From NCBI GenBank assembly GCA_964590495.1, contig CAZPWQ010000001.1, forward strand, positions 1 to 64,000: a stretch of 64,000 bases of DNA, written 5' to 3'. The number at the start of each line of letters is the position of its first letter. Within the stretch, counting starts at the first letter, position 1. This stretch comes from CAZPWQ01 sp964590495. Its GTDB lineage: Bacteria; Bacteroidota; Rhodothermia; Balneolales; Balneolaceae. The notes under the pieces are model-generated. The model saw only the letters and a program-made list of their open reading frames with translations. It had not been told where the DNA came from and did no database searches. The position numbers were made by a program, and so were the translations under genes. Shown here in pieces: positions 45,083-54,730 of this stretch.

Positions 45083-48000
45083 TTATTCTTTGTTTCCGGG
45101 GCTTTTTTTATCAATAAATAATTTAAGAGCTTTATCATTTATTGCTGTCAGAATTAAAGATGTGCTATCAGATTTAGAAATTATGCCGATATCCCGGACC
45201 TGTCCTTTTACTATAAAGCCGCTCTTTCCGGGTTCAACAGTAGTAAAGTCACCGTCCCCAATTCCTTTCAGAAACCACCCGTAGCTGGCATCATAACGTC
45301 CACCAAATGCCGGTTTGACGGGATGAAAATTTCCGGCAACTAACAGATCCAAGTTTCCATCACTGTTAAAGTCAGCTGCTTCAATTGCCCGGATCGGTGC
45401 AAATTGGGCTTTATCCGGCAAGGGTTCAACGCTGAAATTGCCATCTCCCAGATTATTCAGAAGAACACTCCGCATCATGTAGATTTCTTTTTTCTCAGCA
45501 TCATCGAGATTATTACCGAAAATCTCCTGTATAGTAGATCCGGCATAATCCCGGTAGGCAGGAAACTTTGATCGTAAAAATTTGAACGGCAGTAAAAACT
45601 CATCCCTGGCTGCTACAGGATATTCGCCATCTATTTTAGTATAACCGATGACAGGATCAAGTTTGCCATCCTCATTAAAATCCTTCAAATACATTACCAG
45701 CGGTTGATCTTCGGAAGCATGAAAAAAGGTATTTAATCCCACATTGCCTGCAATAAAATCTGTATCACCGTCACCATCAAAATCACCGGATTTAAGCCTG
45801 TTCCACCAGCCATCGGTTGCTTTCAGTCCTGGTTTTGCAGATCTTTTCAGTTTTCCGCCCCCATTCTCAAATATCGTGATCGGCATCCACTCACCTACCA
45901 CAATTAAATCAGAATATCCGTTGCCGTTGATATCTTCCCAAACAGCATCTGTGACCATACCAATATCAGTGAGATCAGGAGCATCCCTTCCGGTAACTTC
46001 ACGGAATTGCCCCTCCCCTGTATTTTCCAGTAAATAACTATATGGTGTTACTCCATACTGCTGAGGCACCGATCTGTTGCCAATGAAAAGATCTGTAGAA
46101 CCATCGTTATTATAATCAGCAGCGGTAACTGTTGATCCATTTTCAAATATTTGAGGCAGAGCATTATAAATGCGTGCAAAATTACCATCCCCGTCGTTAA
46201 AATAGATTCGATCCTCAAATCTCCCGGATCCCGAAGTATACTCGTTGCCACCACTTACCACATAAAGGTCCTGAGCTCCGTTGCCATTCGCATCAAAAAA
46301 TATGGCATCTACATCCTCATATTCTGCATCCTGCCTGAAGGTCAGGTCATTCGTTTTCGTGAATGATCCATCCTTTTGCTGAACAAATAAATTGCCACTC
46401 TGGTATTTTGCGCCGCCTATATAAAAATCATCCATTCCGTCTCCATTCACGTCGCCTGTGGCTATCCGCGGACCTTCGGCAGATAACATATGCGGCATTA
46501 AAATCTGCCGGTCAAAGTCTGTAAAACTATTTTCCTGATGTCGAAAGCTTATATCTTCCTCACCGGTAACATCCGTGAAATAGGTTTCGGAATAATTCGC
46601 ACCTGACATATCATCAAAAGAGAACCGACCGGTTGCATCTTGCTGATCAATGATCAGCGTTTGATTTGCCTGAACCTTTGTTAATGTCTGGTAACTTTTA
46701 TCCGGCCATACAACAGTAAGAGAATCTGCTGTATTTAATGTATCCAGACCTACAATGACAGCAGGTTCCACAGATGAGAGAAAACCGCGTGTCAGGAACT
46801 GTTCATAGATCTGGGAATGATCATCGGTCCAGACCAAGATTTTACTGCCTATACCGGCTGTATTTTTTCCTTTTCCCTGCAGGTTAATTTTCAGGTAATT
46901 TCCCTCGTTTCTTTCGCGGGTCATATTTCTGTAAACTGAAGCAGGAGAATTAACGTTATTGATAACAAGATCAAGATCTCCGTCGTTATTGAGATCAGCA
47001 TAAGCCATTCCGCTGGAATAGCTCTCTTCTGAGAATCCCCACCTGGAATTCATTTTTGAGAAGGTTAAATCCCCGTTGTTGGAGAAAACAAAGTTCGGGA
47101 TCTTTACATGAGGCATCAGTTCGACCAGCGACATGTTTTCGGAATTAATACCCCTGTTTAGGGATTCCTGTACATTGTCGGAACCAACCCGGGCCAGGTA
47201 GCCCAGATCATTAGGACGCCTGTAGATGCCATTTGTGATTACCAGATCTTTCAACCCGTTGTTATTTATATCCAGTAACAGGGAAGCCCAGCTCCAATCG
47301 GTAGCATGTACACCGGCATACTGACCAATTTCGGAAAAAAGAGAATTTCCATCCTGGCCGGACCCCATGTTCAGCTGCAGTGTGTTTCGGGTATACTGTG
47401 GATGGTATCCCATATCGCGCTGAATTTTAAATACCTGGTAAGTCTCAATGCTGCTGGACGTCTTCAGGATATTCTCATCATACGGTAACATGTCGAGAAC
47501 AAAAATATCCGGACGCAGATCATTGTTGATATCCGCAATATCATTGCCCATACTGGCCCGGCTTGTATGTCCTGTAGCATCCTCAAGTACTTCATTAAAC
47601 GTGCCGTCACAGTTGTTACGATACAGATAATCATTCTCGTGGAAATCATTGGATACATAAATATCAGGACAGCCGTCGAGGTTTATATCGCCGACAGTTA
47701 CAGCCAGACCATAACCCATCGGACTGCTGTAGATACCGGCCTCCTGTGAGACATTAATAAACCGGCCGTTGTCATTTTTATATAACCGGTCTCCCGCAAG
47801 AGAATCAATCCTGGTCCTGTTTTCGGCTCTGGTATACGTATTTTCTGAATGTATGGCATGATTCAGCAGGTATAAATCCAGGTCCCCGTCGTCGTCATAA
47901 TCGAAAAATGTTGCATGTTTGGAATACCCTTTGAAATCAAGTCCGTATTCAGAAGCCTGTTCAGTGAAAGTAGAGTCCCCATTGTTTATGAACAGCTGGT

Positions 48001-48481
48001 TACGTCCTTCTTTAGAAAGATAATTAACGTTGGAGACATAGATGTCCAGCAGCCCGTCACCATTGACGTCAGCCATGGTGGCCCCGCTTGTATAGTCACC
48101 ATCCCCGCCCACACCGGCCGATTCAGTGATATCTGAGAACTCAAAATTGCCCTTATTCAGATACAGACGGTTTGGCAACATATTTGCCGTAAAATACAGA
48201 TCTGGAAAACCGTCGTTGTTGATATCACCAATCGAAACTCCTCCTCCATCATAAAAGTACAGGTAATTTAGAAAGTTAAAATCGGCAGTTTCCTGAAGAT
48301 CATTAGAGAAGTCAATTCCACTCTGTTTTGGTGATATCAGCTGAAATCTTTTAGAAGAATCTTCCGATTGGCATCCAAAAATCGAAATAGAGAATATAAT
48401 TGCCAGAAAAATGTAAAACTGATCTGAAAGGTATTTTTTCAAAAATTTCCAACCCCCGCGGGTGTTCATTATGTGTAACAT
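45083..48481 (-). CDS. Giant VCBS/FG-GAP plus ASPIC/UnbV surface lipoprotein 3
   Basis: The protein has 1,132 residues with lipobox IFGC (Cys37). The architecture matches the other two: SPKQSGIDFSNDLQETADFN, YDGGGVSIGDINNDGFPDLY, propeller 1 with DVNGDGLLDIYV, DYDDDGDLDLYL, DINLDGCPDIYV, DINNNGLKDLVI and DLNNDGDLDLVI, then ASPIC (TRGFLSSVEPAVIVGLD; here the usual HR of the motif is replaced by PA), then propeller 2 with DVNGDGMDDFYI, DANGNGAQDLYV, DYNNDGSTDLFI, DINGNGYSDLIV, DFDGDGDTDFIA and a late DFNSDGNLDLLV. It lies upstream of SusC 1 and downstream of SusC/D 2, so each uptake pair has a VCBS lipoprotein beside it. Alternative start at ATG four codons in. Confidence 0.9.
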   Translation of the reverse strand: MLHIMNTRGGWKFLKKYLSDQFYIFLAIIFSISIFGCQSEDSSKRFQLISPKQSGIDFSNDLQETADFNFLNYLYFYDGGGVSIGDINNDGFPDLYFTANMLPNRLYLNKGNFEFSDITESAGVGGDGDYTSGATMADVNGDGLLDIYVSNVNYLSKEGRNQLFINNGDSTFTEQASEYGLDFKGYSKHATFFDYDDDGDLDLYLLNHAIHSENTYTRAENRTRIDSLAGDRLYKNDNGRFINVSQEAGIYSSPMGYGLAVTVGDINLDGCPDIYVSNDFHENDYLYRNNCDGTFNEVLEDATGHTSRASMGNDIADINNDLRPDIFVLDMLPYDENILKTSSSIETYQVFKIQRDMGYHPQYTRNTLQLNMGSGQDGNSLFSEIGQYAGVHATDWSWASLLLDINNNGLKDLVITNGIYRRPNDLGYLARVGSDNVQESLNRGINSENMSLVELMPHVKIPNFVFSNNGDLTFSKMNSRWGFSEESYSSGMAYADLNNDGDLDLVINNVNSPASVYRNMTRERNEGNYLKINLQGKGKNTAGIGSKILVWTDDHSQIYEQFLTRGFLSSVEPAVIVGLDTLNTADSLTVVWPDKSYQTLTKVQANQTLIIDQQDATGRFSFDDMSGANYSETYFTDVTGEEDISFRHQENSFTDFDRQILMPHMLSAEGPRIATGDVNGDGMDDFYIGGAKYQSGNLFVQQKDGSFTKTNDLTFRQDAEYEDVDAIFFDANGNGAQDLYVVSGGNEYTSGSGRFEDRIYFNDGDGNFARIYNALPQIFENGSTVTAADYNNDGSTDLFIGNRSVPQQYGVTPYSYLLENTGEGQFREVTGRDAPDLTDIGMVTDAVWEDINGNGYSDLIVVGEWMPITIFENGGGKLKRSAKPGLKATDGWWNRLKSGDFDGDGDTDFIAGNVGLNTFFHASEDQPLVMYLKDFNEDGKLDPVIGYTKIDGEYPVAARDEFLLPFKFLRSKFPAYRDYAGSTIQEIFGNNLDDAEKKEIYMMRSVLLNNLGDGNFSVEPLPDKAQFAPIRAIEAADFNSDGNLDLLVAGNFHPVKPAFGGRYDASYGWFLKGIGDGDFTTVEPGKSGFIVKGQVRDIGIISKSDSTSLILTAINDKALKLFIDKKSPGNKE

Positions 48482-48524
48482 CTGCTATTAATTATTCCAA
48501 CCTATTTCGCTGTTCTCTGCAAAT

Positions 48525-48613
48525 CCCGACTGCTGTCAGGAGGTGCTCTGCTCCACATTTACCGGTAGCAGAGTGGCCCGCACCAACGCCCCGGGGCAGA
48601 GCACCGGGACGAG
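48525..48613. repeat. Inverted-arm repeat, copy 1
   Basis: GACTGCTGTCAGGAGGTGCTCTGCTCC on the left faces GGGGCAGAGCACCGGGACGA on the right, so the element can fold on itself. Related sequence at 62646-62831. Between this and REPIN 2 there is no gene; the rest of 48482-48825 is AT-rich. Confidence 0.5.
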
Positions 48614-48636
48614 GAAGGGAGCGGTCCGCAGTTAAC

Positions 48637-48702
48637 GGCACAAGCGGACGCTTGCGCCAGTATTAAAAATTTTACCACCTGGTGCGAGCGTCCGCTCGTA
48701 CC
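48637..48702. repeat. REPIN 2, reverse complement of REPIN 1
   Basis: GGCACAAGCGGACGCTTGCG (48637-) and GGTGCGAGCGTCCGCTCGTA (48681-) are the same two hairpins as at 32439-32512 in reverse order and orientation. The spacer has changed while the hairpins are conserved. No RAYT transposase is in the window. Confidence 0.7.
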
Positions 48703-48825
48703 GAAACTCTACCCCTTCGTATGGCCTCTTCCATTGACAATGCCTTTTATATAAGAGCTTCAACTTTTATAATCTACTTATCATTTTATTAACAAGCCTC
48801 ATGTATCAAATCCCCATTAGAGGAT

Positions 48826-49398
48826 TTACGGGTCGCGTTTTACCGATAAATCCATAAATTCAACACGGGCTTTCATTACATCTTGCCGATAAATTGAAAT
48901 TCTCCTGTTGCCGTCAATTTTAATCCATGCCTCTTTACCTGTTTCCGGATGGGAAGTTTTAATAAAACCCGGTCCGTATATATCACTGTACAAATCCACC
49001 AGTTCTTTAACAAGACTGTCAGAATGCAGTTCACGATTCCACGGTGCCCAGGATTTAAATGAAATTTCAACAGGCATCCGGTAGATACGTTTCTCATAAA
49101 AGTCAGGGTAGAAAACCATTTTGGCCGGAGCAGATAAATCATCCATTTCGTATTCAACCTGGGATCCCCCCGTTACTATTTTCTGCTGGTTCAATTCCCA
49201 GCTATGCTCTAAAAACTCTTCATCTTTCATCCCAAATTCATATCCCAAAAAAAGGCTGTCATGCCTTTCCCCCTTATTCAACTCCCTTTCAACCAGCTGT
49301 TCATATTCTGATTTGGTTTCGCAAGAAAGCAATGCAAGAAAGATCATCATTAAAGAAAGCGGGTAAGCGCTTTTTGAAAAAAAAGAGCTTTTTATCAT
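48826..49398 (-). CDS. Small lipoprotein, unknown function
   Basis: The protein has 190 residues. The signal ends with lipobox ALLSC (Cys26), so it is anchored in a membrane. The mature part has mixed helix and strand (GYEFGMKDEEFLEHSWELNQ, LVKELVDLYSDIYGPGFIKT, AWIKIDGNRRISIYRQDVMK). I recognise no family. The FGMKxxEFLxxxxELxxxxxI pattern resembles uncharacterised Bacteroidota lipoproteins. It lies between the SusD 2 terminator and the VCBS 3 gene, isolated by gaps of about 280 and 340 bases, so it is probably transcribed on its own. Confidence 0.7.
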   Translation of the reverse strand: MIKSSFFSKSAYPLSLMMIFLALLSCETKSEYEQLVERELNKGERHDSLFLGYEFGMKDEEFLEHSWELNQQKIVTGGSQVEYEMDDLSAPAKMVFYPDFYEKRIYRMPVEISFKSWAPWNRELHSDSLVKELVDLYSDIYGPGFIKTSHPETGKEAWIKIDGNRRISIYRQDVMKARVEFMDLSVKRDP

Positions 49399-49620
49399 TC
49401 CGGAGCTATGTATTTAAATTTTTAATATTTCGACGAAAATCTGCGGTTTAATTCCTGAAACAGTTGAATCGTTATGAATATGATTCAGGTTTTTCTAAAA
49501 CTTATCATGAAAAGATAAAGAACTCGATATATTTGTAAAAAAATCAATTCATTTTCATCCAAAATTATATTGACAAAACCAGTCACCGGGCGAGGAAAAT
49601 TGCCATAATTATCAGATATA

Positions 49621-49657
49621 AAAAAAGGGAAGCATATGTTGCCATATACTTCCCTTT
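49621..49657 (-). terminator. Terminator after SusC/SusD pair 2
   Basis: On the minus strand AAAGGGAAGTATATGG pairs with CATATGCTTCCCTTT, followed by seven T. A strong rho-independent terminator 20 bases after the SusD stop. Confidence 0.9.
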
Positions 49658-49676
49658 ATAACTTTATGCTGTTTTA

Positions 49677-51320
49677 TCAGTATCCCGGATTTTGCACCAG
49701 ATTTGTATTTGATTCCAACTGATTATCGGGTACAGGAAAGACATTTCTGTGGGTACCTGATACGTCTTTTTCCCACCACTCATCATTAAAACGTGTTTCT
49801 TCAGTTTCACCCGCGAAACGGATCTGATCCTGACGGCGTGTAATTTCCCAGAATAGTTCACGTCCGCGTTCGTCAAACAGTTTATCCGCATCGAGAGTGG
49901 CAAAAGCATCAACCCCGGCACGTTCTCTTATCTGGTTAACCAGCATTAATGCGGTCGCATCTCCGGGATTCAGTCTCCAGAGGGCTTCTGCCTTCATAAG
50001 AAGGACATCTGCGTATCTGTATATGACAAAGTCATTATTCATATCACCACCGCTCAGGCCTATTTCCATGGCGTACTTGGCAATACGAGCACCTGACTGT
50101 CTCCAGTTACCCGGCGTGAGTTCATTCAAGTATGGTGTATGCGTAATCGGTGGTCCGTTTGGATCACTGGATTCAGCACCCTCATCTTCAATCTGGTTAC
50201 CCTGCAGGTCCAGTAGCGGCCCGGCAAGGAAATTGCCCAGACGTTCATCCTGGGTTCCTGTTACAGTAGAACCTTCGGGATCCAATCCTACGACATCACC
50301 CTGCGGACCCGGATTTGAATCCGGATCGATATATGAGCCATAAAACTCGGTTACGGTTTGGAATCCGTTCCAGGGTTGCTCGCCAAAATTGAAAGCCGGC
50401 TGACTCAGGATATGATTCGTCATCATATGCAGATTAAAGCCGGGGAGAAATACCTCATCAAAGGGAATAGTAAAGATATGCTCAGGTGAACCTGTGTTAT
50501 CAACAGAGAAATTATCAAAGTAATTACCGGTTAAACTGAAATTACCAGAATCGATAATCGCATTAGTATGTGTAACTACCTCATCCCAGTGTGGAGTGCC
50601 GGTATAGACTTCGGCATTCAGATACAACTTGGCGAGCGTCATATGAACAACCCACTTGTTCACACGTCCGACCGTTGCCCCTACATCTTCATCCACAAGA
50701 TCAAGAACTTCCAACAGCTCGCTTTCTACAAAATCGAATACCTGCTGACGTCCATCATCAAAGTCACTGCTGGGTTGAGCAGTTTCATCAGGACTTTGCT
50801 CAAAGCTGGTTACAATAGGTACATTACCGAAATTGTCCAGTAACATATAGTAGTAAAAAGCCCTGAGTGCTTTTAATTCAGCAATAAATGCAGCTGCATT
50901 TTCTTCACTCACATCGCCCGATTCAACAACCGATTCGAATTGAAAAATCAGCCTGTTGGCATTGGCAACACCTCTGAAAAACTCGTTCCATGTGTTATTT
51001 ATAACATCATCAGAAGGTGTAAATGTATGCCGGTGCAGGCGAATCCAAACACCGCCATCTTCCCAGTCAGCACCTTTATGGCCAACTACGATTTCATCGG
51101 AGGTCACCTCATTTATAGCTGTTACCGCCCAGTTACCACCATATTGACCGAGAGCACCGTAGGCATCACCCAGTGCGGAGATAAATTCTTCATCTGTCTG
51201 GAAGAACTGGTCAGCCGTTGCCTCATTATTAATGCTTTCGGTTAAATCAGTGCAGGACCCGATCAACAGGGCAGGCACCAACAGAATCCATGTCAGAATG
51301 CGTTTATTATATATTTTCAT
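49677..51320 (-). CDS. SusD/RagB-family outer-membrane lipoprotein 2
   Basis: The protein has 547 residues from ATG 51320 (MKIYNKRILTWILLVPALLI, lipobox IGSC). The SusD fold is shown by FFQTDEEFISALGDAYGALG, AAAFIAELKALRAFYYYMLL, IYRYADVLLMKAEALWRLNP and ERGRELFWEITRRQDQIRFA. The protein is collinear with SusD 1 from end to end (for example HWDEVVTHTNAIIDSGNFSL against RWEDAITHTDEIINSGNYNL), so the two pairs come from duplication. It follows SusC 2 by 31 bases and precedes a strong terminator. Confidence 0.95.
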   Translation of the reverse strand: MKIYNKRILTWILLVPALLIGSCTDLTESINNEATADQFFQTDEEFISALGDAYGALGQYGGNWAVTAINEVTSDEIVVGHKGADWEDGGVWIRLHRHTFTPSDDVINNTWNEFFRGVANANRLIFQFESVVESGDVSEENAAAFIAELKALRAFYYYMLLDNFGNVPIVTSFEQSPDETAQPSSDFDDGRQQVFDFVESELLEVLDLVDEDVGATVGRVNKWVVHMTLAKLYLNAEVYTGTPHWDEVVTHTNAIIDSGNFSLTGNYFDNFSVDNTGSPEHIFTIPFDEVFLPGFNLHMMTNHILSQPAFNFGEQPWNGFQTVTEFYGSYIDPDSNPGPQGDVVGLDPEGSTVTGTQDERLGNFLAGPLLDLQGNQIEDEGAESSDPNGPPITHTPYLNELTPGNWRQSGARIAKYAMEIGLSGGDMNNDFVIYRYADVLLMKAEALWRLNPGDATALMLVNQIRERAGVDAFATLDADKLFDERGRELFWEITRRQDQIRFAGETEETRFNDEWWEKDVSGTHRNVFPVPDNQLESNTNLVQNPGY

Positions 51321-51351
51321 TTGTCTGTCCATGATAATTTTAAAAATTATT

Positions 51352-54300
51352 TTAGAAATCGAGATTTACTCCGAATGTGATAGAACGAGCTGTATACCAG
51401 GTATCACGTCGTTCGATGCCCGGAGACAAGGGATTATCAAAATCCCCTGAATCGACCCATCTCACCTCCGGATCAATTCCTTCATAGCCCGTGAGAGTAA
51501 ACAGGTTTCGCCCGGTTACAGATAACCTGAGCCTGTTAACAGGACTTTCGGCCGGTAATGAAACATTATAGCCAATTGACAGATTTTCTAACCTCAGGAA
51601 AGTAGCATCTTCTACATGGAAGCTTGAATATGCCGGGGTAGATTCCAGATTGGCCACATCAAAAGCTGAAGTAGTTACATTATATGTAGTGATATTGGCC
51701 GGATTTTCAAAGAATACCCGGGCACTGTTAACCAGGTCGTGCCCATAGACACCACGTAAGAAAACGCTGGCATCCCAGTTCTTGTAGTTAACTGAGTTTG
51801 TCCATCCCAATTCAAAATCAGGAATACCGTTGCCGATTACCGCTTCATCTTCCCTGGAAATCTCATCACTTGTAATTAAACTTCCGTCAGAATCAAAAAA
51901 CAACCATCGACCGTCATTGCCTATTTCAGCAAATCTCGGCCCCCAGATCTGTCCCAGCGGTTCTCCCGCTTTTACACGAACCTGCTGAGTGTTATTTTGC
52001 CCCGGAGAACCGACATTGGCCAAAAAGCGGGCATTTTCAGATTCAAATTCAACCAACCGTATATCAAAGGTTGAAAACGTAAACCCGGTATTCCAGGCAA
52101 CATCGGCACTGCGAACTACATCATATTGCAGGGTAGCTTCAAATCCTTTACTCTCAATCTCACCAACATTTAACCATGAGGTGGGGAAAAGATTCGGTGG
52201 AACCGGAACTTCCATCTCAAGGATGAGATCGTCTGTATTTTTCTGGTAGTATTCGACGGTACCGGTAAGTCGTTCATCAAGTAATGCAAAATCCAGACCA
52301 ATATTGGACTCGCTGGTTTCCTGCCATTTTAAATCCGGATTATCATTACTGATCGGGCCGAAGCTCTGTACAAATCTTCCGCCTACAAAGAAGTTTCCTC
52401 TGGGAGCAAATCGCAGACGGGAGATTCCGTCAAACGGAGCATCCTGTCCGGTTATGCCAAAACTGCCGCGCAGTCTCAAGCGGTCCAAAAAGTCAACTTC
52501 TACAAGATTCAGTACCTCAAGGCCTGCACCTGTTGACCAAAATGTTCCCCACCGGTTATTTGCACCAAATCTTGAAGAACCTTCCCTGCGAATCGTTCCA
52601 TTCAGGAAGAATGTATCATCCCAGTTCAGATTAGCTCGTCCGAAGCCTGCTATCAGCTTGTTCTCATTTCTAAAGCTGGAGAGATCACCAAGACCATTGT
52701 CAAAATCCTGGATAAAACCAAGGTTATGCGGGCCGGTGGCGTCTGATATAAAATCACCGCCGCCGACAAATGTTCTTTCTTCCTCAAAATCTGAATAGGA
52801 ATATCCGCCCAGAACTTCAAGATTTAAGTTTTCCGAAACAGTGGTCAGATAGTTCAACGTAATATCAAACTGTTCTGCCCTGTTATCATTTGCCTCCCGC
52901 TCTGCACGTCCGCGTCCCAATGAGGAGTTCGTTGCTCCTCCGGTAAACTTATTCGTTCTGGCCCAAAAAGCATTTCGGGTACCGGAGAACGTTTGCAGCG
53001 AATAAAAAGCTGAGGCACTTAACCCGGGAACGAAATCATCAAATGCATAATCTGCTTTTAAAGCAGTGTTCAATCTTTTATTCTCCCTGACATCCTCTGC
53101 TGTTTCAAGAATTGCAACGGGATTAAACATATCAAAGGCATCTATTTCTCTAAAGCCACCTGTAGTTTCAAATCCGGAAGCTGTTACAGGAGCTGTAGGG
53201 TTAAATGTTACCGCATATTGAAATGCATTATTAAACCCGCGATCTTCTTCACGGTCCGTGATGCCCAGATCAAAGGTCAACGTAAGTTTATCGTTAAGTG
53301 CCTGGTGACTGAGATTTAACCGCCCGCTGGTCTGATTGAATCCCGTTGTTCGCAACAGCCCCTGATTATCTCTGAAATTACCTGAGACCCGGTAGGTGGT
53401 GGTTTCATTTCCACCGGCGATCGACAGATTGTGAATTTGTGTATAACTATTCTGGGTGATTTCGTCGAACCAATCAGTATCATCTCCAAAATCATTTATT
53501 TCAAAATTGGTAATATTTCCCAACTCCCTGAATTGATCAGCACTCAATACATCAATTTTATTTTCAACACCGGTAGTACTGAAAGAACCTGAATAATTCA
53601 CTGAAGTTTGTCCTGATTGACCTGTTTTTGTGGTAATGGCAATAACACCGGCCCCTCCCCGGGTACCGTAGATAGCTGCCGCAGATGCATCTTTCAAAAC
53701 ATCAATCGATTCAATGTCATTGGGATCGATATTCTGCATGCTGGCTCCTACTATACCATCCACAACTACCAATGGTTGCGTATTTCCGAAGCTGGAAATG
53801 CCCCGCAAACGGAGTGTAGGAGTCTCATTAGGATTGGAGCCCGGACTTGATATATTCAGACCCGGTACTTTTCCCTGTATAAGTTCCGCCGGGTTATTCA
53901 CATCCCCTTTATTAAAATCTTCCGAATTTACACTGGAGATCGAACCGGTTACCTGTTTTCTTTCCTGGGTACCATATCCAACCACAACAACATCATCCAA
54001 TGCCTGGACATCAGAGGCCATTTCAACATCAATAGTTGATCGGCCATCTACCGGAACTTCCTGAGTCAGATATCCGACAAAGGAAAATACCAGTGTATCC
54101 TGTTCCGGCACTGTTAAAGAATATGCACCGTTACTGTTTGTGGAAGTACCGGTTGTAGGTGAGCTTTTTACAATAACATTCACGCCTGGCAATGCCTGCC
54201 CGTCGGCGGCATCTGTCACCTGACCTGTTACTTCTATACTGCTCTGAGCGTATGTCTCAGTTATTAATCCAAGTCCTAAAACTAAAAAAGCTACAATATT

Positions 54301-54408
54301 CAGGCGGATAATCATTGAAGATATTCCACTGCTGATATATTGCAATTTTCTTTTAGAAGGGCCGGAATTAAGCAGAAAGCTAAATCTCCGTATCGCATTC
54401 GTAATCAT
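51352..54408 (-). CDS. SusC/RagA-family TonB-dependent transporter 2
   Basis: The protein has 1,018 residues. An N-terminal basic stretch and hydrophobic segment (LNIVAFLVLGLGLITETYAQ) form the signal. The regulatory-like domain (EVTGQVTDAADGQALPGVNV), SusC box DDVVVVGYGTQERKQVTGSI, plug (ELIQGKVPGLNISSPGSNPN, AAAIYGTRGGAGVIAITTKT) and barrel ending ITFGVNLDF follow. It is about half identical to SusC 1 by eye. No STN domain. A GGGGAA sequence precedes the ATG. Its upstream gap holds a TetR-type palindrome, so its control differs from that of pair 1. Confidence 0.95.
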   Translation of the reverse strand: MITNAIRRFSFLLNSGPSKRKLQYISSGISSMIIRLNIVAFLVLGLGLITETYAQSSIEVTGQVTDAADGQALPGVNVIVKSSPTTGTSTNSNGAYSLTVPEQDTLVFSFVGYLTQEVPVDGRSTIDVEMASDVQALDDVVVVGYGTQERKQVTGSISSVNSEDFNKGDVNNPAELIQGKVPGLNISSPGSNPNETPTLRLRGISSFGNTQPLVVVDGIVGASMQNIDPNDIESIDVLKDASAAAIYGTRGGAGVIAITTKTGQSGQTSVNYSGSFSTTGVENKIDVLSADQFRELGNITNFEINDFGDDTDWFDEITQNSYTQIHNLSIAGGNETTTYRVSGNFRDNQGLLRTTGFNQTSGRLNLSHQALNDKLTLTFDLGITDREEDRGFNNAFQYAVTFNPTAPVTASGFETTGGFREIDAFDMFNPVAILETAEDVRENKRLNTALKADYAFDDFVPGLSASAFYSLQTFSGTRNAFWARTNKFTGGATNSSLGRGRAEREANDNRAEQFDITLNYLTTVSENLNLEVLGGYSYSDFEEERTFVGGGDFISDATGPHNLGFIQDFDNGLGDLSSFRNENKLIAGFGRANLNWDDTFFLNGTIRREGSSRFGANNRWGTFWSTGAGLEVLNLVEVDFLDRLRLRGSFGITGQDAPFDGISRLRFAPRGNFFVGGRFVQSFGPISNDNPDLKWQETSESNIGLDFALLDERLTGTVEYYQKNTDDLILEMEVPVPPNLFPTSWLNVGEIESKGFEATLQYDVVRSADVAWNTGFTFSTFDIRLVEFESENARFLANVGSPGQNNTQQVRVKAGEPLGQIWGPRFAEIGNDGRWLFFDSDGSLITSDEISREDEAVIGNGIPDFELGWTNSVNYKNWDASVFLRGVYGHDLVNSARVFFENPANITTYNVTTSAFDVANLESTPAYSSFHVEDATFLRLENLSIGYNVSLPAESPVNRLRLSVTGRNLFTLTGYEGIDPEVRWVDSGDFDNPLSPGIERRDTWYTARSITFGVNLDF

Positions 54409-54682
54409 AGTATTCCCCTTTGGTTATTATTTACTTATAAAGTCAAATCGCTCGAATTATCGACGGGCTCTATTACTTCAACAAAATGTGATTCTGTTGC
54501 ATCAATTGAGTTATCCCTATCGCCAGTCACTACCTAAAAAAGGCATTAACAAATACAAGCTATTTCCAGCTTTATAATTGCCCCTTTTTTTCAAAGAAGC
54601 AAATTTTTTTAACAAGTATGAAATTTTTTTTTCTCTTTATACAAGGAGATGAAAATGTTGCTAAAATTTATTTAATACAGGT

Positions 54683-54698
54683 TAGACCGACCAGTCTA
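54683..54698 (-). promoter_or_regulatory. TetR-type operator upstream of SusC 2
   Basis: TAGACCGACCAGTCTA, a near-perfect palindrome within GGTTAGACCGACCAGTCTAA, matches the TAGACNNNNNNGTCTA operators seen in front of many TetR/AcrR-controlled genes. It stands 275 bases before the SusC 2 start and 33 bases after the stop of the propeller-cupredoxin gene. No TetR gene is in the window. The rest of 54409-54730 is AT-rich and without genes. Confidence 0.45.
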
Positions 54699-54730
54699 AA
54701 CCAATTAAATTCCTCCCATTCGTCATTTGC

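Noticed and set aside
45083..48481. VCBS protein as an integrin-like adhesin or toxin
   Set aside because: No adhesin, toxin or T9SS C-terminal domain is visible; the lipobox and SusC/D neighbours point to a surface-receptor role instead.
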